Part shown: positions 56,401-64,000 of the stretch, one piece after another
Position numbering within the stretch: the stretch's first letter is position 1
How the letters are laid out: each line of letters opens with the position of its first letter
DNA from: Spirometra erinaceieuropaei
Taxonomy: Eukaryota > Platyhelminthes > Cestoda > Diphyllobothriidea > Diphyllobothriidae
Reading direction: 5' to 3'
Assembly: GCA_902702965.1 (NCBI GenBank)
Contig: CACRXP010000417.1
Coordinates: 124,721-188,720, forward strand
Length of the DNA: 64,000 nt
Notes under the pieces: model-generated
Database searches by the model: none
Told to the model about the DNA's origin: nothing
What the model saw: the letters and a program-made list of their open reading frames with translations, nothing else
Made by a program: the position numbers and the translations under genes

Positions 56401-57399
56401 ACAGCTGATATTGAGTTTTGACATTTGCCAATTTTAATCAACTAAAGATAGCGTAAGCAGGATTAAAAGATGTTTAGGAAAAATCTAGACTAACTTTTTG
56501 ATTTTTCGGTGCAACGCATAGATGCCCGTAGGTGGTGGCATAAAACGTAAACATACTCCAGTTTATTCTAGCGTCCTGTCTAAGCAAGCCACGTTTTGTG
56601 TCTGGTTGGGCTGCACTCGCGACAATACCCTGTTTTTGAAGCAAGCAAGGACAGCAGAATTTAATGGCACCACGTTGACCTTGCTGTTTTACATCGATTT
56701 TCTCTGTACCTTTCTCACTTGTTATTTATGTTATGCAACGACCGGCAGCAGTTGAGAAGCGGTCGCGAAATTTTGTGGTGCCATTTAATTCTGCTGTCCT
56801 TGCTTGCTTCAAATTCATTCCGGGGAAATATTCCTTCAAAAATACCCTGTTTGCCTCTTAGGCAGGTTGGACGAAATTGCAAGGCAGGACATCGTCTGCA
56901 AATTGACACAGGTAGAGATTAAGCAAACATTTTAGGCCGATAATATATAATCGGATTGATTTCGAACACAGTTTCATTGAAATTTAAACAGTCTCACAAA
57001 CGGAAATTTCTTACTGAAATCAATGCATCATTCCGTCGACGTTTCAGCGAGCTTAGTTTACAACAATTTGGAAGAGTGTACTGAAAAGTCGAGCGTATGA
57101 CTTACGTCACATAAAGGAAAACACCTCGTTACAGGGGCCGTTCTTTTATCCTTTTGATGCAGGTTAATTACAGACCTCCGCTGAAAGGTGTTTTTCTGTT
57201 TTAATTCAAAGCTATTTTTCTAATGGGCAATTAGTCTGGGTTCAGTGCTATGCGCACCTTGAACTTTTTAATAGATGGGAGATGTTGATTTTGTCTATGT
57301 CAAAACGGTAAAAATTTAACTACATGTATCGATTCTGAACATCATTTTCCAAAACCGAGGACGTGGACAATAATATCCAAAATATAATGATTTGTAGAT
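53441..57399. other. unassigned AT-rich sequence
   Basis: About 4 kb with no repeat or gene I can support. ORFs of 60-80 codons (for example 54245-54481, 54591-54821 and 56522-56755) lack motifs. Confidence 0.4.
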
Positions 57400-58361
57400 G
57401 AGTCAATCATTTTCTCTTTTAGAAACTTCATTTCTGGGCGGTAAACGTGCAGTATACGATTGAATTTGGGAAACGTTAATCAAAATCTTGAAATTTCTTC
57501 TCGACTTAAACACAGTGCTTAGAATTTGTTGTTGTAATTACCAGGGACCATAAATTAAGATATTTCCGCTATGTCGGGATGGTTTATTTGAATGGATACT
57601 TTTTTCGCCACCTGCAAAATTTTTACTCCGTAAGAATACCCACTATGTCAAGGGCATTTGTTTGCTCTTCGAAACTCTTATAAATTTTAATACATTTCAC
57701 AGAAAACATGTGTTATAGTTTTCATTATTTTACTTACTGGAAAGGAAACTTCGCCTTTTTCTAATGATTTACTCTCAGGATGAGTGTAAGTTGATTTTAA
57801 AATGTTACAATTTATGAGATATTTTATACGGTGAAATGTCCGTTCACAAAACATTATATCTCTGCATTGACTAATGCTTCTTTTAAAGTTTACACTATGG
57901 TTGAAATCCACTGCTATATGTTACCAACAAAGTATGGTTTCTTTTTCATAGCGTATAGAGGTGGACGCTCTTCAGTACACGGAAAATATATGGTTTGCAG
58001 TTTGGAATACCTGATTGCAAGTGTAATGAGAGGTTGAGTTTAAGAGCAGTTGGGAATTGGGAAAGCTTTTTACAAGCAAATTATCCCTTATCGCTTAGCG
58101 TAAAACTTTAAAACGTGATTATATTCTGCCAAATGAACATGGTAATGAATGTTTTTATGCACATTCCTTATTAAATATATTTTTATAAGGCCATAAAAAG
58201 TAAACTAGAAAAGTTATTCTAAGTGCGTTATCATCTTTGCAAAGCATTCGTGTTGCAGGCGGCGTAAAGACATCCACTAATAAGATGACATTTTGAAGCA
58301 AATAAAGTTTACAATGCATTTTAGAATTTCGGTTAACTGTTTATTTTAAGCACATTTGCTG
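57400..58361. mobile_element. hairpin MITE F, degraded
   Basis: Family blocks in order: TAAGATATTTCCGCTATGTC, ATTTCACAGAAAACATGTG, GTCCGTTCACAAAACATTAT, TGGTTTGCAGTTTGGAATAC, CTGATTGCAAGTGTAATGAG, and the right end GCATTTTAGAATTTCGGTTAA. The right end is near 58361. The left end is only estimated from the family length. Confidence 0.6.
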
Positions 58362-60414
58362 GATCAAAATATAATACAAAAAAATACAAATCGGTGAACG
58401 GCAGCAACAATTCGGCTTCCTGTGGAAGCCATAGATAAGCACATTTCTAGACTGTGGAAGGTAGTTCCTGGTTTTCCATACGCATATTTGCATATGCTCT
58501 TTTCACAAGTTACTGGGTGTACGCATAAAAGATTTAGATCAAAACATTCATAGTGCTCTACCATACACGGTTGTCACATTATAATCCCTACGCCTGGCAA
58601 AAGTTACAGAATAGGGCTAACTAATATAGGAAACACTGCTTTTTTCTTTATTTATTGTTTAAATAAGTTTGCTTTTAATTCGCCGTCTACGTCGTTTTGT
58701 GCGTAAATATTTTTGTCTGGCAAAAGGTGAAACATGAAACAGCATAATGAGTAATTTCAGAAAATAATGAAACCATCCAGTGGAAATTAGATAAAATAGT
58801 GGATTTCCCGCGCGACAGGCATGAGACAACATTAACGCAACGATATGTTGTCAGATGCTGGAAACATTTCTACGAGATTAAACCGCACACGGGAGGGCTA
58901 CGTTTGACGTCTTAACGGCGAAATAATTTAAATGTCGTCTGCGATATTTAGGCCAACCAATTGGTCGGTAGAATATTTCATTGATTTAATCCCGCTTGTT
59001 CATCGTCTGATATCCGGTTCCTATTTTAGAGGCATATTTATTTACATTGATTATGCTTTGATAACCCTCCGATTCACGACCACGTAGTACGCCGTGCAAA
59101 CAAACACCTCTGCAGCTGGTTAAAAGACTTTTCAATAATTACCGAGTATCGTTAATTAAATTAAGGTCAACGTACGCGAACCCTAAATGTTATTTTAAGA
59201 AATAAACAACGAATCTGTACGAGCACTACTGACATTCAAACGTAACACTTTTCCGAAATGCAGGACTTTTCAACATGGTGAAAATGGGGCATGCCTTAAC
59301 ATGAATCCACTTTCCAAATATTTATTTGTAAACAATGTCAAGCAAGTCAGTGGATGGTTACGCGATGAATCTCATTTCTTTCATTCTACGCGATAAATAG
59401 CCATTGGCGGATGCTTGGACACTTGGAAATTTTCACTGTCCGCTTCACGTTATTTGGTCTTGCCATTAGCATTCTTCATTTATCCACAGATGCAAAGATG
59501 TGAAATTAACATTCACTACTTTGTCCACTTCGTCGTTGCTTTTGTTATTAAATTTTAAGGTGTTTGAAAACCATTAACTGAAAAGGTTTTTTTTAAAAAT
59601 AAAAATTTCTAATTAAGATCCCAATATTTGATAGAAATATGCAGTATATTCCGTTTTCTAGTCCCTGGTTAATCTGCAGATATGGGGATCTGAATTACGC
59701 AAGCGTTTCATTAGTACTAACATATGTGGATTATTAGGGTGCCTATGCTAATATATAGAAAAATGGCTTTGTAGATAAGAAAAGCTCTAAATGCGAGTTG
59801 TAGAGGTAGGATATTAGGTAAATGTGCGTGACAGATAAGCAAATAGTTTTGCAGTCACTTTTAATTAGACAAAAACATCGAAATCTTACAGAGAATTACC
59901 AAAAACTATGCATTTGTCAATTTAAAACGAATTGTTAATTATGCGCAAAAGGGTAAACACTTGAAAACTTAACTTGAGACATACTTATGTAAGTGGCAAA
60001 ACGTAAACTTGTTCAGAGGAAACAAACTCTTGCAGCCCAGGCCAAAAATCACACAGCAATTACGATACGATACGATACGATATACGTGAATGGAAAACGT
60101 TAAATAACAAGCGTGAAGGTTTAGTTAATTCCAAATAAGTTACAAAATGCAGAGTATGACGTTTTTTAAGATTGCAAATTTTAAATTTAATAAGATTGAT
60201 GAAATCACATTGAATTCTGCTTACTGAATTACTAATTTAATTGTTTTTTTAGCCACTCTGTAATAATTGATAGAGAAACAAATGTATTTCGTAAAATCTT
60301 AAAGTCGATATCAAGTTTTAATTTAAACAGGAAGTTCAGTGTCCTGATGTTTTAAATTGACGTTAAAGATTAAATACTTGTTTCATAAGGAAAAAGTTTA
60401 AATATTTCCCTCAT
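58362..60414. other. unassigned AT-rich sequence
   Basis: No gene recognised. Contains the short (TACGA)n run annotated separately. Confidence 0.4.
60061..60082 (+). repeat. (TACGA)n short tandem repeat
   Basis: Four exact TACGA units. Confidence 0.9.
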
Positions 60415-60497
60415 CGTCAATAAAAACGAGGACAAGAATCCCGGGGAGCAGTCGTGAAACAGGAGATACGATTGCTGGACAAGAGCTTTGTCCGCCT

Positions 60498-60531
60498 GAC
60501 GTTTCGGGTTCTTGCTCTTTCGCATCATCAG
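60498..60531 (-). ncRNA. hammerhead with broken stem II
   Basis: Minus strand: CTGATGA and GAAACGTC are both intact, but the intervening TGCGAAAGAGCAAGAACCC no longer forms the 6-7-bp stem of sister copies. Probably inactive. Confidence 0.5.
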
Positions 60532-60792
60532 AGACAATAGTATTTCATACAGGCCCCGGTGAAAAGGGATATGGTCAGATAAATAGTTTTTTGCATGGCA
60601 GACAAATGCTGCTCCATGATGGTCACGCGTGACTTCGGAAGTCGCGTCGGAAGATTGACCAATACCAGATGCTGTGAGCTCATGGGCGACATCAGTAAAA
60701 AATTGTTCCAACGTCACCCAAAAACGACAAAATGTTCCACGGCCTGTCGTCAAATGGGATGACGAAGGAGCAGATGCAGGTTTTACGACACA

Positions 60793-61198
60793 AAGCTTCA
60801 CTGAACAGGGCTGACGCCAAACATGTTAACATGACTGCAGAGGTGGAATCAATACTTAGTCAGACAGAAGTAACAAAGGATACTAAGAGCCTCCTCTGAC
60901 ACCAAGTGGTGTTTGCCCTTGTTTGCACAGGTAGCGCGAAGCGCTCTCCAAGGTCAAACGTGATGCGCTTAGAGAACTGAAGCACGACAAGGATCTGGTC
61001 ATTGTGCCAGCGGACAAAGAGCGCCCCACCGTTGTACTGCACAGGACGGGCTACATTCCAAAAGCCAAAGGTTGGCCAGATGTGCATATGCAGCTCCACC
61101 TGAAGTTGGCAAGCCCCAGTCACGCGAAATGCGGGACCGGTGATAATGGGGTTTTTGTAGGTGGGGGTGGGGATGACACAGGCGACGAGGTCGAGTAG
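60793..61198 (+). pseudogene. PLE3 N-terminal domain relic
   Basis: The frame 60936-61073 reads EALSKVKRDALRELKHDK, then LVIVPADKERPTVVLHRTGY. The VPADKxRxTVVL block is the conserved motif just upstream of the RT in Penelope-like proteins. An upstream frame (60793-60899, with MTAEVESILSQTE) would join it if a 65-nt segment (60870-60934, beginning GTAACA and ending TAG after a pyrimidine-rich stretch) were an intron. Penelope-like elements are known to carry spliceosomal introns. Downstream of 61075 the frame runs into unrelated Gly-rich sequence to TAG at 61196, so RT sequence was lost here. Confidence 0.65.
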
Positions 61199-61262
61199 TC
61201 GTATACAAAATGAAAGCTACTGGGATTGCGCGCCTGCAGTCTGAGTGATTGAGAAAAACTCG

Positions 61263-61400
61263 CCCAGACCCAAGCCTAAACCTAATCCCAACCACTAACC
61301 ATAACCCCTAACTTTAACCCATAGTACCAACCGCCTAACCATAAGCCCTTACACTAACACCTAACTCTAACTCCAAAACCTTGTCCCTAAACCCAATCCC
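61263..61400 (-). repeat. degenerate telomere-like repeat
   Basis: The plus strand is C/A-rich with at least eight units close to CCTAAC or CCCTAA (for example GCCTAAACCTAATCCC, CCCCTAAC, GCCTAACC and ACCTAACTCTAACTCC), which is TTAGGG-like on the minus strand. Units are irregular, so this is a decayed interstitial array or a chance purine/pyrimidine-biased stretch within PLE3 copy C. Confidence 0.55.
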
Positions 61401-61484
61401 AACTGTATTGTGCCTATCAGGAGAGGCTCCGTAACAGCACCTTACCCGCTGCCACGGCAAGAAACGTCTAGAGTCTTCTATTGA

Positions 61485-61950
61485 ATCTGGTGCAGCTGCG
61501 GACAAAGCAACTACCTCGGAAAAATCGGACAACAGCTCCAAACGGATATGGCCGAACGTGCTGCCGCAGTGCGGAAAAATGACACATGCTCTCAGGTTGC
61601 GGCTCATTTGAAGAGATCCGGCCACTCATTCAAATCGACGAGGCCGACGTTCTTGCAAGAGGTGACAATCGCGTGAGTCGGGAGCTGATTGAGTCATGGT
61701 TCACTGGCTGCCGGTCAAGTAACAGTGCAACGAGATTACTCTATTATATGCGACGCTGAGACTTCGCCTAGGCGGAGTAATTAGCCACACGGGAAGCACA
61801 CAGGTGAACTCTGTTCCCAACGCCAGGGGCGGTGGATCAAATGGTCGAACAATCATCACACCAACATACAACGCACGTAATTGCAGCAATTAACGACGCC
61901 AATGTCGGCCATCAAAAAGTCATCACACCAAGTGCAACAATTCATGATGA
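61485..61950 (+). pseudogene. PLE3 GIY-YIG and C-terminal extension
   Basis: From 61485: IWCSCGQSNYLGKIGQQLQ (GIY-YIG core; the usual GETGR has become GKIGQ), MAERAAAVRKNDTCSQVAAH, and SGHSFKS, stopping at TGA 61674-61676 after a frame slip. In the next frame, RVSRELIESWFTG continues the extension, followed by scrambled IITPTYNAR-like sequence. At the codon after VAAH this copy has TTG, not the TAA of copies A and B, so it is from a different source lineage. Confidence 0.7.
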
Positions 61951-62055
61951 AGGGCTGAGAGCCGTCAGTTTTCATAAATATGCGGTAGCATGGCGAATGC
62001 ATCTTACAAATACTGCAGCCCCTTGTGCTTGAACCACATGTAGCTGCTATTGGCT

Positions 62056-62089
62056 CCGATGACGTTTCCGAAAAGGAATCTGAAACGGC
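62056..62089 (+). ncRNA. hammerhead relic
   Basis: CCGATGA (first base changed), a partly paired stem GTTTCC/GGAATC with one mismatch, then GAAACGGC (T lost from the cleavage triplet). A decayed sister of 25696. Confidence 0.5.
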
Positions 62090-62206
62090 GGGCAAATAAA
62101 GCCTTTTCTCAGCGATCGTGTCTCTTTCTTTATCCCTCTCATCACACTTTGGCGGCCACTTTATTCAATCCATCAGAGCTCTTTCTCCTATTCATTGGCA
62201 AAACAG

Positions 62207-64000
62207 AAACTAACTTTTTGATGACGTAACGATTACCTAATTGGTTAAGTAATCAGCCAACCATCAGAACAGCGGGATGTTATAGGCGACTGAAGTCCAT
62301 AATATTTGGATTACGCACCTCTAACACAAGGTTAAAGCTGATTTTCGTCAAAAGTCCCTTAGAGCGAATGCTCAAAAACGCTATTCTAGCCCAGACGAAA
62401 TATTCTGTACGTAAGTTTAGCCAGAAATCCGACTTGCGCAGTCTTAAGTCATTTGTAACGAGGTTCTCCAATGAATTAAACCCCTTCTTCATGTACATCT
62501 TAGAAATGGAACCCGACTTGGAATGTCTTAGTACATTTTGGTTTTGAAAGGGCATATGCTCTATTACCAAAAGACGTAATGATGTATTTATAGTTTTACT
62601 GGGATGCGTTTTTACGGAAACTGTGAATATTGGTAGTCAACTGCAAGAAATGTTTTTTTTATTGTCATGCACTAAGTTCCAACATTTTGACAGCTTAAAA
62701 ACGTCAGATTCCAAAAATAGTGGTTTAAATGATGGCTTCCCAAATCTCATATTCAAAGCCGTTCTTCCAATTACAAAAACGCTTTGGAACTGTACTTGTC
62801 TGTAGAGAAATAACGAAATTGATCAATGCGTACATTAATACCGACCTATGCGCTCTCATTGGGGTTGCGGTTATGTACGACAGCTATGTTTGCCGAAATG
62901 TTTGTTGCAAAAGTAAAATGCAGCCTCGGATTCCCCTGTGTTGACGTTTTTAGATGCACTAAAAAGAATGTGAATTTTGAAGTCAAGGCCTATGGACCAT
63001 TTGCTGTACCATTACCTTTTGGCATTTACAGCCGTCGACATGTGGAGAAATTTTGTCGATGCCATTCTATGAACCTTTGCTTTAGATACCACCCTAAGTT
63101 GCTCCATTCTTACACTTAAGAATAAAATCGGCAGTATTAAAGCCAAAAAAGCAATCTCGTTAATAAACATATTCTAGAGAACTAGCTCTGTCGACGACTG
63201 GTGAGAGTTGTCCTTAGCGAGCATGTTAGATTTAAAATAAAAACCACATTTACTTGGGCATGTTACAAATAATAAAAAAATTAATCCTATTAAAAGGAAC
63301 ATAATTGCTTAAGCTAAAACGGAGCTAAGCAATAAAACAAACAATTTACACTGTATAAAAACGTTTTTGCAAATTAATGCATGACGACGAGTGCCAGTCG
63401 AAACCGCAGGGTATTCAAATACCTGTCTCTAATTTTATTATGGGTTAAAATCAACTGGTTTTGAGAAAATGCAAAGCCATTAAATAAGAATGTTTATTAG
63501 CGTGCCTCCACAAGCTTTCTTTATTGTACCGCTTAGGCAAAATACGTAACAAAACGATTTAAAGTGCGACCATATGTCAGCGTGCCGAGCTGTTTCAGTA
63601 TATACATACCCTGTTATTTTATGCCCAAAATTCAACAAGACCAGTAATGTGTTATTGTGTTTGGGCAACTATTAACATAGGCATTTAAATCAAATTTATG
63701 ATGCGAGAGCTATACTGTGAGAACGTACCGTCAGGTCAATTTAATTTTTTTTACAAAGAACGATTAGTTCGCTTAACATCTGTGATAAAATTTGATGACC
63801 TAAAATCTACTTTGATGTTCGTTGCTCAACCGACAGGCTGTTAATACAAATGTCAACAAAAAGGTTACAAAAACGCAAAAAGAGTAATGGTACTAGAACT
63901 GACTTGTGACAGTGTCCTAGGGTGAAGAAAACAGATATTCTTAAGGATAAAACCTGAACAGTTGTTTCATAAAAGAACTATTTTAAAACTTTACTGCAAC
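62207..64000. other. unassigned AT-rich sequence
   Basis: Small ORFs (62280-62570 minus, 62826-63119 plus) have no recognisable motif. No repeat from the window recurs here. Confidence 0.35.

Larger units (their letters stand above)
60415..62206 (+). mobile_element. PLE3 copy C, inverted termini
   Basis: Order: minus-strand 3' tail (60415-60640) with a hammerhead core; plus-strand N-terminal coding relic (60793-61198); a telomere-like block (61263-61400); plus-strand nuclease and extension (61485-61950); hammerhead relic, AAATAAA and tail to ATTGGCAAAA at about 62206. The RT domain is deleted. It is the only PLE copy here that keeps the protein N-terminal region. Confidence 0.75.

Noticed and set aside
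60370..60801. 143-codon minus-strand ORF
   Set aside because: It covers the inverted PLE3 tail and hammerhead and then runs antisense to the start of the N-terminal relic. No domain.
1..64000. CRISPR arrays, bacterial operons, rRNA genes
   Set aside because: No regularly spaced identical short repeats, no runs of adjacent same-strand long ORFs with ribosome binding sites, and no recognisable rRNA sequence were seen.

Overview
This is eukaryotic, AT-rich, intergenic-looking DNA packed with transposon remains. I found no intact host gene: no long conserved ORF, no exon series with recognisable domains, no rRNA or functional tRNA, and no bacterial gene organisation. The repeats are three families of Penelope-like retroelements (PLEs) with GIY-YIG endonuclease remnants and hammerhead-ribozyme (HHR) motifs, a Tc1/mariner element, a related family of ~1 kb hairpin MITEs, two tRNA-derived SINE families, one non-LTR reverse transcriptase fragment and one solo LTR. 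This mix fits an invertebrate metazoan, and I favour a parasitic flatworm (cestode or trematode). That assignment is inference, not proof.

Layout. 1-1.7 kb: unassigned, ending in a minus-strand PLE tail with a decayed HHR. 1.8-2.7 kb: PLE2 copy 1. 3.0-4.0 kb: hairpin MITE A. 4.5-10.3 kb: SINE-2 pieces, MITE B and other MITE relics, and an unnamed repeat that recurs at 15.5 kb. 13.1-14.5 kb: PLE1 copy 1, the best preserved PLE coding region. 16.5-17.2 kb: PLE2 copy 2 (minus). 18.0 kb: MITE C arm. 22.3-23.0 and 24.8-25.8 kb: PLE3 copies A and B with good HHRs. 26.7-27.8 kb: MITE H carrying a nested SINE-1. 38.1-38.7 kb: dead non-LTR RT. 39.1-40.1 kb: MITE D. 40.3-40.8 kb: PLE1 tail. 44.4-46.3 kb: Tc1 element with 26-bp perfect terminal repeats and a once-frameshifted transposase. 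46.7-48.0 kb: PLE2 copy 3. 48.4-50.8 kb: SINE-1 pieces around PLE1 copy 3, which has inverted termini and holds a solo LTR. 51.1-51.6 kb: short MITE E. 52.9-53.4 kb: SINE-2 cluster. 57.4-58.4 kb: MITE F. 60.4-62.2 kb: PLE3 copy C with a degenerate telomere-like block. The rest is AT-rich sequence in which I recognise nothing.

How the parts relate. The hairpin MITEs share terminal sequence with the Tc1 element, which suggests cross-mobilisation by that transposase family. Each PLE family shows copies with inverted terminal segments (pLTRs), and HHR motifs sit at PLE 3' ends just before AATAAA. Two PLE3 HHRs keep stem II through a compensatory base-pair change, which supports selection on the RNA. 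All coding regions seen are broken. Element boundaries are by-eye estimates, usually good to about 20 bp, and better where a target-site duplication is stated.
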